From: Phallusia mammillata
Lineage: Eukaryota; Chordata; Ascidiacea; Phlebobranchia; Ascidiidae
Reading direction: 5' to 3'
Assembly: GCA_003260075.1 (NCBI GenBank)
Contig: QLIY01000285.1
Location: forward strand, 1-64,000
DNA length: 64,000 nt
Positions 25,101-36,500 of this stretch are shown piece by piece (position 1 is the first letter of the stretch; each line of letters begins with the position of its first letter). The notes under the pieces are model-generated. The model saw only the letters and a list, made by a program, of their open reading frames with translations, did not search any database and was not told where the DNA came from. The position numbers were made by a program, and so were the translations under genes.

Positions 25101-25158
25101 CCCTGACATTGTCAGAGGGGCATGGGATGGAAAAATCAACAATGGATTTAAGCTTTAA
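19158..25158 (+). CDS. DEG/ENaC (ASIC-like) sodium channel subunit 1
   Basis: Nine coding exons: 19158-19332, 19639-19774, 20699-20911, 22212-22422, 22749-22938, 23308-23447, 23687-23794, 24320-24452, 24944-25158; about 506 aa, the usual ASIC size. An acidic N-terminus precedes the gating motif HG (residues 36-37). TM1 is IFWVLLVVGMTCGVV, followed by the family signature FPAVTICN. The extracellular domain has paired cysteines (GKCYTF, WGKCD, CGC, CNCTIPC). The pore begins LLSDMGGQLGLWIGMS with selectivity-filter triplet GMS at 444-446, then TM2 with the conserved Glu (ICEF), and a Lys/Arg-rich cytoplasmic tail. Expected to form a trimeric amiloride-type Na+ channel. The ASIC His pair after TM1 is replaced by YYEYKTTT, so proton gating is doubtful. 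Exon 4 is taken from the second allele because the first copy (21691-21758) is cut by filler. The gene is first of four same-strand paralogues. Confidence 0.88.
20959..22285. repeat. Allelic overlaps inside channel gene 1
   Basis: Two joins. Sequence 20959-21047 recurs at 21060-21149 around 10 C at 21048-21057. Sequence 21244-21758 recurs at 21770-22285 around C at 21759-21769, duplicating the start of exon 4. The allelic exon 4 peptides differ: VANFTPIITKNG versus VSNFTPIITSNG. Confidence 0.8.
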
Positions 25159-25221
25159 TATTGGATTCTAAACGTCACAATTTTCCTTTTTGCCCAAAAT
25201 TTGAAACAAAACTCGTGTGAA

Positions 25222-25227
25222 AATAAA
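25222..25227 (+). terminator. Polyadenylation signal of channel gene 1
   Basis: AATAAA lies 64 bp after the stop codon at 25158 and is followed by a T-rich tract. Confidence 0.6.
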
Positions 25228-27670
25228 GTGAACTCCAGGTGTTCAATTATTTACGCTTATTTTGATCAAAAGCAAAATTGCTGCACAATTCATAAACACT
25301 ATTAGGTCCAACTTTTCAATGCTTCGTATGTTTAATGATATTGTATACTAAATGTTTATGTACAACATATTCATCTCTTATACCCTAAAACACAAAACCT
25401 CGAAGGAAAATCATTTTAAAGTATTGTAAATGTGTTCTATCTATTTTCATTGCCAAGCTTCGAGCCAAAGACTAGATTGTTTCTGCTTTTATGTGCTTCA
25501 TTAAAACTAGCTCAAACTCAGGAAAAATATTATCCAAATCAAGAAAAACAGCTTTTTTTGTTAGTTCGCATTCTATTACGAAGACGTTGGTTTTGATATT
25601 TTTGTTTTTTCGTACTACGTTTTCCACTCGTTTCATGGCAATTTTATCGTTAAATCTTGCTTTGAAATTTTAAGCGGTCTTAAATTATTCATGGAGATCG
25701 TCTTTGTTTGATCAACATTTATCTTTGGATTGAGCCAAAATGTTTTCCAAAAATAAACCGACCCTTGCCATGTCTTAAAAAAAACGAAGAAAATAAACTA
25801 TATAATCGTATCCTACCTACTTATTAAATGCATTACAAAGATAACGTAAAATAAAATCGATGCATAATTTTGTGTTTGGAGCTATAAGAATTATATTGCA
25901 GCACGTAAATGTGAGACCTACGAACAAGAAAGCATGTTCTACAGATTTAATCAACTGGTACAAACTAAAGCCAAAAATTCTTTAAAAAATCACACAAAAT
26001 AGAAATGACCGTTACTGCAGTAATTTTATCCTAAACGTTTATCATTTATTGGTTTCAACATAAATAGTGGTACTTTGAACATGGAATCAAATCTTATTCA
26101 ATACAATCTGCTTGGGAAAGTTGCCTGATCAGTTTGCTCGAAAATTATTTACTGCTGAAAAACTTTTAGGGATTTTATCGTGCCCAGGAAGGAAAACATG
26201 ACTGCAAGACACTATCTGGGCCGATAACGGACGAACACTTGTTATTTCTAGACGTGCTCTCATTTTCTGCAGAAAATATAGAGCCAAATGGTACATTCGT
26301 TTTCAACCGGCTTCTGTGGTGTATAGAATAGGCTGCACCTCTCGCGAGGCTTTCGTCGGTAGACAGGAAATAGGTGATACGGTTTGGTGCAAATGCACAT
26401 AAATGCCATCCTCACATGCCAGTTACCCCCCCCCCGGCTTCTGTGGTGTATAGAATAGGCTGCACCTCTCGCGAGGCTTTCGTGGATACGGTTTGGTGCA
26501 AATGCACATAAATGCCATCCTCACATGTCAGTTGTCGCATAAACCGTTGTAGCTACTTTAAGGTTTGCCACACTCTATCTAACAAAATAAGTTTCTTCGT
26601 TCGGCATCAGTCGTACCGTTTTACAAAAGTGAGACCTTTTATAGAAGTAGTTTCAAAAATACAGACAACAAACTCACAATGGCAAATGCAGGACAATGGG
26701 AAAGGTTGTATTATGCGGAAAGGTTACGCAGTATAGCAACGTTGCTAAGTTGACTGACCGGTTCGAACCCCCCCCCCCTAGCTACTTTAAGGTTTGCCAC
26801 ACTCTATCTAACAAAATAAGTTTCTTGGATCGGCATCAGTTGTACCGTTTTACAAAAGTGATACCTTTTTTAGAAGTAGTTTTAAAAATACAGACAACAA
26901 ACTCACAATGGCAAATGCAGGACAATAGGAAAAGGTTGTGTTATGCGGAAAGGTCACGCAGTATAGCAACGTTGCTAAGTTGACTGACCGGTTCGAAAAC
27001 CACAAAAACACAAATTATAAATTATCCCTTGTTGTCGTGTGACCTGGGACAATTGAAAATATGATCACGTGAGCCAGCTGTGTAGAGAAAGTGTTGCCGT
27101 CTTTTGTTGTGTTGCTATTGTGAGCAGATTATCGTAAGCTGCCTAAGCTCAAAGATATTTTTGTCGCTATTTTAGCTTCTCTATCACGTCAGAGCTTTCC
27201 TGGGGTGGGCTCACATTTCTAGAAGCAAAACAAACTTCAAAAAACTCTGCTGAGTGTAGGTTGTAGGTATACTGGATGGAAGTGTAGGGTAGTGTGTGCA
27301 GCAAGTGCAGCAACGGACCAATGTTTTTAATCATGTTAATCTGCGCTTCGATCAAAAATGTACATAGCAATTCGACGAAACATTTTAGTACATGGATTGT
27401 GTTACAACAAGGAAGGAGTCTTAGGTTTCGCAAAGTCTATGAACATGTTAGCAACTATTAACATGCATTATTAAGTAGGTAAACCCAGAAACGTTTAAGA
27501 AGGCCAGAAATGAGGGCACACTCATATACATATCATAGTAGCCTATCCAGGTCCGATGTTCTATCAATTCTATCAAGCCAGTATAGTATGTCTCATACCG
27601 ACAGCATTCCTAACGGACCAAATTTATTTTAGTTCCTTTAACTATATGTACTAGGTAACTTATAAAAACC
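25228..27670. other. Intergenic region between channel genes 1 and 2
   Basis: No supported exon. Two allelic joins are present, at C runs 26426-26435 and 26768-26778. The segment from 26316 recurs after the first, and that from 26549 recurs after the second up to ggttcgaa. The ORFs at 26512 and 26696 are the same non-coding sequence read in both alleles. Confidence 0.6.
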
Positions 27671-30600
27671 ATGGGTTGTTTATTGTGTGGAAATTCTAGA
27701 GGTGGTGATAACAGTGACAGCACGGAGAAGGAAGAGTTGGGAGGGGCAGCTACCTGCATCATAGAGAATGAGTTTGCACAAAACACAACCTGCCACGGGA
27801 TGGCGTTCTGGTGCTCTTCGCGCTACACGATCCAGAGGATATTCTGGATCTGTCTCGTTTTAGGTACGTGTGATAGAAACTATGATAAAACAGTAATTCT
27901 ACAGTAGCATTATTAAACAATATAAAGAGTGTTACTTAATAACGACAAGTTCTCCCAAGAAGCGACAGTAAAACCAAACGAGACATTAGGGAAGAAATAT
28001 TAAATGTAGCAAATTTGTTTCTTAATCGTATGTGGTCGAAATAATGTACTTGTGTTAGTTTCTCAATATATGCGTAGCAAAAGTGTACTTGTGCTTTACT
28101 GACTGTTCTTAACTCCCCCCCCCCTAATGTACTTGTGTTAGTTTCTCAATATATGCGTAGCAAAAGTGTACTGACTGTTCTTAACGTGGTAAAAAAGCTA
28201 CACATTTTCCTTGTGAAAATGCTGCGTAATAAATTGGCCGTGGTTGGTTTTTATTGTTTTGATTTGTTATCAGGAATGACTGGTGCGATGACTCAGCAAG
28301 TAGCATCAAGAATTATCGCTTATTACGAATTTAAATCAAGCACTGACATCTCATCAGAGTTTGTTACGTCTATGCCCTTTCCAGCCGTTACCATTTGCAA
28401 TTTCAACAGGTAAACTGTCATCCCCTGATGCTAGGATTTTAATACTAAATTGAAAAAGTTTTTAAACCTATGAAAGGTATTAGCTATCCAAAAACAGATA
28501 ACTTGCTTAAAGTTTGAATAGGTCGTTGTGTGAAATCGGATTTAAATTCTGCTGATGTAGAGAGCTAAAAAACTGGTTTAAACTAAACGCCACCAACTTC
28601 GAGAGTGCGGTTGAACCCCAAAACTCCTGTCTCATTTAAAAAATGTTACAACGTTTACCCGCACATGTGTGCTGATGACAGCTTATGCTTAATGCAATTG
28701 AGCTGTTTTCAATTGCAAAATCAATAATTATTATCGAACTGAAAAGAGCTATATAATTTGAAAGGTACTTTGATCCCGGTAGTGATGCTGAGGAGACATC
28801 AATGCGAGCTTTGAATAGAGTCGCATCCCCAGCTTATCTGAGATTTGCAGAGTCACAAGGCATTGGACTTGATATAGCCGATCTGGCATTCTTTAACTCA
28901 CTCAATACCAACATTAGCACTTACATGGCGGCGAAGGGATACCCACTACGAGATAGAATGGAACTTAGAAGTTGCAGGTAAGTTTGACGGAATAGAAAAT
29001 TTACATAAACAGTAGTGTGGGTGAAGATAAAACAAATATAATGCGTTTCACAACCACTGTTTTCACTTTGGAAACCGTTTTTGATACTTTTTTCTAAATT
29101 ACAAAAAAAATGATTTTTCAGTAAAAATGTACACAAGTTCGGAAAATTATGATATTTTACCGGTTTCGTTTTTAAATGCAATTTTGTAATCTGTTCCAGA
29201 AGCGCAAAAAACGCGGCGTAAATATATTTAGTAACTTTGTTTGTCATTTGTAAACTTTATTGCTTTGTGCAGGTTCGCAGGCAGGATGTGTCAAAGTACA
29301 GACTTTACACCTGTGGTGACCAACTCAGGGAAGTGTTACACGTTCAATAGTAATGTAAGCGAGGAGAAATTGCAATGGGTGGAAGGGTGGGGGGCAGGGT
29401 TGTCCATTACACTAGATGTTCTACATGACAAGTACACAGAGGAACCGTTTTCTGGTAATCAAGAAGCAGGAATTCGATTCCAGGTGCAGTGACAAAAAAC
29501 ATTTTGGTAGTAGTTCTTATTCCCGGCTTTAAAGCTTTATTACCCTAAAATACTGGAAGACAATTAAACAAAATGCAACTACACTAAATCTCGGTTAATT
29601 CAGATCCGTTTGGACCAAAAAATTTGTCCAGATTAGGCAAAGATCCGGATTAGCTGATGCCGATTAGTTGCCTTAACAAATTACAAATAATTTGTCGTCA
29701 CGTGTTCTCCGAATTAGGCGAAGATCCGGATTACCCGAATCCGGCTTAACCGTGGTATAGTGTGATTCTTAGCTTATTTGTTAAATGTCTTATTTTCATA
29801 GTATCAAGCTTCAAAGTCGGAAAATAAAACATAAGTATGATAAACCAGTAGCCCTGTTTACAATTTAAAATGTGCCTGTAAAGCAGAAAGTTGTAAAACA
29901 CATCCCAAAGTTTACATTGAAAATTCTACAGGCAGTTCATTAATAGTAAGGTTTTTTTTAGGTCCACGACAAACACATTCCACCAAACGTCGAAAAATAC
30001 GGGATCGGTGTTCCAATAGGACGCAAAGGTTACGCCTTGATGTCTCGCAAAGACACACAAGTAATGTATCAACCATGGGGAAGATGCGATCCGGAAAACG
30101 AAAAGACTCTTTCCTACTTCAGCAACTACTCGCTCCACGCATGTGTACAAGGCAGGGTTGTGATTCAAATCGACAGTTTCAGTAATGGATCAAAACCATG
30201 AACAGCAAGGCTTAAAGAGACGATCACTGTTTGCCTTTTTCTACTGTATATAAGTGTAAAAACCAATAGACGATAAAATCTGTTGGTGTGCAAAGTAGAG
30301 TCTCAATTCAATATGTCGAAAAGCCCAAAATCTGCTTACGATCTTTCGGTATAGATTCACCTAAGAAGTGGGGTTCGAACCTACAAAGGCTGACTTGTAC
30401 AAGCTCCATCAACCAAACTATTCACACTGTACCGAATCAGCCGGTCACCAAGCATCTACCAAGCAAGGCGTAGGCTAGAAAAATCTAGCCTGCGGTGGGA
30501 TTCGAACCCACGGCACGAGTCTTTCCGGGACTCGGCCTGGCGTACTGTAATTTATATGTGAGTGTGCCGTTATCGCTGGTCTGCATCGGCGCTTCAGGGC

Positions 30601-32313
30601 TAATACCTGTTTTGGATTTATGTTCATCTCAATCAAGCTATCCATTTATTAGGCAAATGTCAGCTATGGTTAGGAAAGGAGATGATGTTGAAAAATATTA
30701 ATAAATAAAAATTGAAAATATATTGTACATTTTCTATTTTTCTTTAAATATATTCTTTAACTTGTCTTTCACGAAATCAAACCCTACGAAGTTCTATGTT
30801 ACATATTCAAGTAGATATTATATGTTTCAGAATGTTACACGTTCGAGGTGGTTCAAAATTGTAGTTGCCGTACATTCGATCAATACTGGGTGACCGACGT
30901 GCCCGAATGTACACCGCAACAAATGGCAGAATGTACTTCACCTCTCCTCGCCAGACTCGAACAAGATGTAGGATTGCTTTGTTTTTTTGTGTGTGATGCT
31001 GTTGCATTTCTGCTTAGAATAAGGTTACACCAGTGAAAGAAAATTACCGGCCTTTAATAATTTAACCATCAAAAGTAATGCAGCTCAGTCACCATCCTCA
31101 CAAAATTATAGTGTGTTTTTAGTTTTTTTTTCAGAAAATAGAGAATTAAATTGTAATGTTGCAAATTGTTTTTGCTTGTTAAGTGACATTAAGATCTATA
31201 AAGAAGCAATAATATTCTGAGGGTTAGAAACAATTACACTATTTGTTACAGTTGACTCCGGAAAGCTGCTTTTGTTCTGTGCCATGCAACTTTAAAACAT
31301 ATCCAGTGACAATGTCGTACGCACATATACCCAACATAAATGCAGAGGCGTATTTCCAGGTAAGAGATAAACCAACAGCAAAAACTTAAACCAAAACCAA
31401 ACACAGACAACAAAGTGTTCGATGTCCCCCCCCCCTCCAGTGACAATGTCGTACGCACATATACCCAACATAAATGCAGAGGCATATTTTCAGGTATACC
31501 CCTATAGGGGATAATCCAACGACAAAAACCTAAACCAAAGCCAAACACAGACAACAAAGTATTTGATGTTCGCAGTCAAATTTCAATGATACGGATTCGT
31601 ACCTGGCAGAAAACATTCTAGCCTTGGATATTTCGTTTGAGCAACTTGCTTACATTAAGGAGACTCAAAGCAAGTTGATTGACGAAAGTTCGTTGCTCAG
31701 CGACTTGGGTGAGTAGAATTATTCAAACATTACCTCAATAACTCCTCCACCGAAAACGAAACAACATAAATTATACGGAAAAATGTAAAGCTAAACCGGA
31801 ATTAACCAACTTAAAGTAAAGTAGAAAACTTATATACATCACACTTCTCTTTGAAAAGCATTTTCAACGTGTTAAAGCGAAATAAACTTGTCTTTAAACA
31901 TGTATGACTTCAAAATGTATTAAGTAAGTTTAATAAGTGTGCCACCATGCAAACGTTGTAGCTACAGTAAAGTGTAAACCCCTTTGCAAAAACCGAAGTT
32001 AAAACAACAAACCAAGCGAGCTCTTGTGTTGGTGAATGACTTCAGAATGTATTATGTCACTTTTCTAGGTCCCCATTTGAGTAAGTAAGCAGTTAAAATT
32101 CAGTTTTATTTGTGTTTTCCAGGAGGGCAACTAGGCTTATGGGTTGGAATGAGTCTTATTACTATATTCGAGTTTATCCAGTACATCGTGATGAGGCTGG
32201 GAGCTTGCGTGGTAATCGCAGGGAAGAAGATTAAGAAAAGAAGAATCGGATACAGTAGAAGGATGACCAACGCGAACGGTCACGTGGTAAACACTGGCGC
32301 TTTCGAGAGGTGA
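27671..32313 (+). CDS. DEG/ENaC (ASIC-like) sodium channel subunit 2
   Basis: Nine coding exons: 27671-27863, 28274-28409, 28765-28977, 29273-29483, 29962-30151, 30831-30967, 31252-31359, 31576-31708, 32123-32313; about 503 aa. Exon lengths and phases match gene 1 almost exactly. The N-terminus opens MGCLLCGNS, so Gly2 and Cys3/Cys6 could be acylated after Met removal (inference). Visible motifs: HG within TTCHGMAFW, FPAVTICNFNR after TM1, GKCYTFN, PWGRCD, CSCRTFDQYW, CFCSVPC, and pore GGQLGLWVGMS with filter GMS at 449-451. Ser occupies the degenerin position (LLSDLGGQ). The tail is basic (KKIKKRRIGYSRR). Intron 5 appears to use a GC donor (AAG|GCAGGG at 30152). Predicted plasma-membrane Na+ channel subunit, ligand unknown, possibly co-assembling with its neighbours. 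Confidence 0.88.
28046..28190. repeat. Allelic overlap in intron 1 of channel gene 2
   Basis: The segment taatgtacttgtgttag... at about 28042-28114 recurs at 28125-28190 after 10 C at 28115-28124, with an internal indel. Read as haplotype contig ends. Confidence 0.75.
29582..29762. mobile_element. pogo/Tigger-like MITE in intron 4 of channel gene 2
   Basis: Termini CACTAAATCTCGGTTAA and ttaaccgtggtatagtg are imperfect inverted repeats of the CxCGGTTAA type seen in pogo/Tigger elements. The interior repeats agatccggatta twice. The element is about 181 bp with no transposase frame. The TA target-site duplication is not clean, so the exact ends are uncertain. Confidence 0.45.
30355..30560 (-). 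repeat. Two tRNA-derived SINE-like fragments
   Basis: On the minus strand, TAGTTTGGTTGATGGAGC followed by GTAGGTTCGAACCCC (about 30425-30360) resembles A and B boxes of a tRNA. A second segment (about 30555-30490) has CAGGCCGAG, a short GAGTC..GACTC stem and GTGGGTTCGAATCCCAC. Neither has room for a full acceptor and anticodon arm, so they are SINE heads or tRNA pseudogenes in intron 5. Confidence 0.4.
31307..31562. repeat. Second allele of part of exon 7, channel gene 2
   Basis: The last 53 bp of exon 7 and its donor (31307-31425) recur at 31436-31562 after 10 C at 31426-31435. The partial second exon copy is 31436-31494. This is an allele, not an extra exon. Confidence 0.8.
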
Positions 32314-32475
32314 TTCTCGACCAATCAGAAACGCGTGACGCTCTTATGACACAACAAACGAGGAGCACCCCCCCCCCCACGTGATTAACACTGGTGCTTT
32401 CGAGAGGTGATTGGCCGAAATCCCGACCAATCAGAAACGCTACGTGACGCTCTTATGACATAACAAACGAGGAGC
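32283..32475. repeat. Allelic overlap at the 3' end of channel gene 2
   Basis: The end of the coding sequence and the start of the 3' UTR (32282-32367) recur at 32379-32475 after a C run at 32368-32378. The second copy has a short insertion (gattggccgaaatccc). Confidence 0.75.
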
Positions 32476-32863
32476 AAATTTAGTACATCGTGGCATGATG
32501 CTATTAGTGGTTCGGCGAAACGGGTCCGGGTATTTTATTTTTACTGTTTATTTTTATAGTTCGTATTCCGTTGTTTACCTCTTAATATATTGTTCATGAT
32601 GTGAAACTTGTCATAATCAATTTTCCGATTTCAAACCTCATCCAATGTGTTTCACTGTAGTTACGTTTCTTGCCAGTATTTGTTGATGTTTCATAACTTG
32701 TCTTATGTAAGGCGCGCCACCGGTACGGCTGTTATATTGTCTTGCATAACTGTTTTTTTGCCAATGTAACAAATTTTTTTTATATAATAATATGTTATTG
32801 ATTCGTAAATTCGATTCCACAGCCTTTAAACAGTCTGTGAAGGGTGTTTGTGAAACCAGGTAC

Positions 32864-32869
32864 AATAAA
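32864..32869 (+). terminator. Candidate polyadenylation signal of channel gene 2
   Basis: AATAAA lies about 550 bp after the stop codon and is the first canonical signal found downstream. The 3' UTR would be long for this array, so this is tentative. Confidence 0.35.
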
Positions 32870-33518
32870 TAAGACATTTTCGTGTCGTGTCATGCGTAAT
32901 CTGACGTAACTTCCCCACAGACGATTATTTAAGCGTGACCATTGTTTGTGCGGTTGGACCGAGAGGCCTAAGGCCAAGCAGAAAAAAACGCTATTGTGCG
33001 CACGAGTTGCCGGTTGATTAAGCCTTCGATTTCACTGCTTTGGACAAATACGGGTTTGTGTTGTTGAGCCAGAACAGGCATGATTCAATTAGTCTATTAC
33101 CAAAAACTGGTTGTATAGTTGATGCCTTATCTAGTTAATACAGTAAAACGTAGTTACATTTATCCAAAGCGTTCTAAGTTACGAAAAAAGTGAAATATTT
33201 ACTTTATGAAGAGTTTTTCGAGTGTACTATGGTTGCGAGCATAAAGTTGTTTTCAGAACCCACGTTCAGTAATATTTACATCAGTTACTGCGCAATGGCA
33301 AAACAATAACGGCTAGTAAAGTTACTGGAAGTGTTGCAAAGCTAAACCGTATACGGTAGTAAATAGCCTTCACGTGTTTTGTTTTGTTGTTGCCTACGTA
33401 CGGCTGCAAAGTGCTTTTAATTAACGGTGAGTTTAACATCATCTATATCGCAGTGAATTTGTTTGTAGTGCAAAGCAGTAAGGTGTAGAATTTTACTTTG
33501 AAGTAAAATAAATAAATC
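32870..33518. other. Intergenic / 5' region of channel gene 3
   Basis: No exon seen. A+T-rich sequence runs up to the ATG at 33519. No clear TATA box or motif cluster was recognised. Confidence 0.5.
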
Positions 33519-36500
33519 ATGAAATGCGACAATGACGAAAACAGCTGTGTTCCTGAGAAGGAATTTGCCAATACAACAAGTTTACATGGGGTGGCGTTTT
33601 GGTGGAACTCAAAATCAACCTTACAACGTCTTTTCTGGATTGTCCTTGTGCTGGGTGAGCTATTAGGGAGAGTTTTAGTAGTAGGAATAAAGTGTCAATG
33701 AAGTCTCATTAAAAACAGTTTTTCCTGTAGAATTCTCGTGTAGTATAACAGACCTATTGCCTTGCGTTAGAAGAGGCAATTGAACAAGTAGAATAAGTTG
33801 ATATAAACTAGTTTCTTAAATCAGGTACAGTGCAGTAACATATCACTTTCCTTTTCTCAATGATACGATTCTATGCAGCACGTGACGTGATTCGGTCTGC
33901 TGCACACGCACAAAAGGCTTGTGACATCCCGTGACGGGTTTTGTTTATGTTCGCAGGCATGTTTTGTGGTCTCATTGAGCAAGTGTTCGAACGAATATCT
34001 GCCTACTACAAATTCGACACAATCACTGAAGTTTCACGACAGTTTCGACCACAACTTGAGTTTCCCGGTGTAACGATTTGCAACTTTAACAGGTCAGCAG
34101 GTTTAGCTATTCAGATTTTTTGATTTGTTTCCCCCCCCCCCTGAGCAAGTGTTCGAACGAATATCTGCCTACTACAAATTCGACACAATTACTGAAGTTT
34201 CACGACAGTTTCGACCACAACTTGAGTTTCCCGCTGTAACGATTTGCAACTTTAACAGGTCAGCAGGTTTAGCTACTCAGATTTTTTGATTTGTTTACAA
34301 TTTCTAATCGCCCTAAAGCCAAAACATTCGTAGGTTCAGTGAGAATTACACACTATTTGGGGTTATTCGGGTAACATCACGCTTGTTTGGAGAAATTCAA
34401 TCGAAATTATTGTTTGCCATTGAGTATACACTATTTGCTTTTCGTTTTGTGAATGTTGACCGACCACTTTTACAAGTTAAACACGCATATTATTCAACAT
34501 TCTTGTCATTTTAAGCATGAAAACATTGTATTTCTAATATTTCCTAAAAAATAAGTTTGCCACTAGGCATAATATAATCAACACAGAATGCCTATATCGC
34601 CCCCCCCCCCCGCATATTATTCAACATTCTTGTCATTTTAAGCATGAAAACATTGTATTCTAATATTTCCTAAAAAATAAGTTTGCCACTAACACACTCA
34701 CGCGATACTCGCAGCGTATAAGGTATTATAATGACGGCGCAGTACTACCTCTCACATGTTAAAATAAAACCAACAAAACTTAAACATAAAGTTTTTTCTT
34801 TTAGGAAACTATTCGCTTGCAAAAGAGAAAACAATTCCTTAAACTTCTATATAATCAATATATTCAACACAGAATGCCTATATCGCTTCTGGGCGTTTCG
34901 TAAATGAGATTAACTGTACAAGTTTAAGTCACAGTTTGCTTTTGTGGGTGAAACGGCTTCTTTTTTGTCGATGTTGATCACGTTCTAACTGCGTACCCCT
35001 GGGTTATGTTTTCAATAAGTTAACCACATCAGTGCCAGTATTTTCTGAAAGATTCGTTTAGAGCCCGAACCCAAGATACAAGCCCGACTTTGACACGATT
35101 TTGTTTCCAAAACAAAACCCAGATCCGGAAGTTGGTGAAATTGTGGCACAAATGATGTCTAGTGTAAAGTTAGGCCCGAATCAAACCCGGTTTGTTTAAA
35201 ATTAAGCTCGAACCCAGCAATTCAATCCGACTTACAATTCTCTGGGTTTGTCATGTGGCGAAAATAATTGAACACGAATATCATTCCAGACTTTTCTACC
35301 AGGAATCACGTGAAGAACTGGCTGCGATGAGACTTTTAAACAGAGTGACGTATCCGGGTTTGTTAGGAAATATTTCAGCGATCAACCTTACAGCACTACA
35401 ATATTACGAAACGCAACCAAACTTTAGTATCCGGGATTATTACACCAGAAAAGGTTTTCCTTTCTCACAATACGAACTTATCAACTGCAGGTGGGTCAAC
35501 CCTTGTCAGTAAAAGTTGTTGTAGGATGTAAACGTTTCCCTTTCATGTGATTTTAAAGTGCCAGCCGTCCTGATACCTTTGTTATCGAGCTTTCAAATTT
35601 ACATCGTGGATAAAGTAGAGTAAGAAATTTTGAAACCAAATAACGGATTTGCAATTTGAGACTCTCACAATTCATTAAGTTCTTCGCGCAAATTCCAAAG
35701 TATTATCTACATTTTAAACCCTTATCCTATTCAAAACCGGCAGACCTTTAGGTGTACAGAAGTTTTACTGAGATATACGTACAGATTCGGATCACATTAT
35801 TGCACTTCAGCCGACTTTAAACCGGTTCTCACGGAGCTGGGATTATGCTACACGTTCAACGGAGATCCTGAAAATATTCGAAACCAAACATCAGCTGGAA
35901 CATATGCCGGGTTATCCATTACTCTTAATGCTTCCCACTGGCGCTACACCGAAGATCCGATATACGGATACCAGGAAGCTGGGATCCGGTTCCAGGTAAA
36001 AGAATAAACCAATTTAAGCTAATACAAAGTAAGATTCTATTTGGATCCGGTTCCAGGTAAAAGAATAAACCAATTTAAGCAAATACAGTGGTGGATTCTG
36101 TTCGAAATCGGTTCCAGAATTTGGATTTCCCTGCGTAGGAGTTTTTGAAAGTGATAGTGAAATAATGTTGGGTGCTAGTTTCCACCATAAAAAATATTTA
36201 ATCTCGAGCTAGATCTTACGTCAGAGGTTTTGAATTTTCCAACTTCTTTGACATGTAGGCTACATGGAAATTCTGAAAGCCTGCTGGTCCCGTGTTGGGC
36301 TCCACGTTTTACATTGTCGAAGATTAAACTATTCTTGAAATTTCTTTCCAGGTTCACAGCCCACACGAGTTTCCTGATGTAGACGGACTTGGTTTTGCTG
36401 TTGGGGTCGGTTCCAGAGCTTACGCCCTAATGTCCCGTAAAGATGTGCACAACATTAAATTTCCGTGGGGCGATTGTTACACATGGTTGGAATCATCGCT

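Noticed and set aside
30485-30560. Functional tRNA gene on the minus strand
   Set aside because: The B box is good but the anticodon and acceptor arms cannot be formed; treated as a SINE or tRNA relic.
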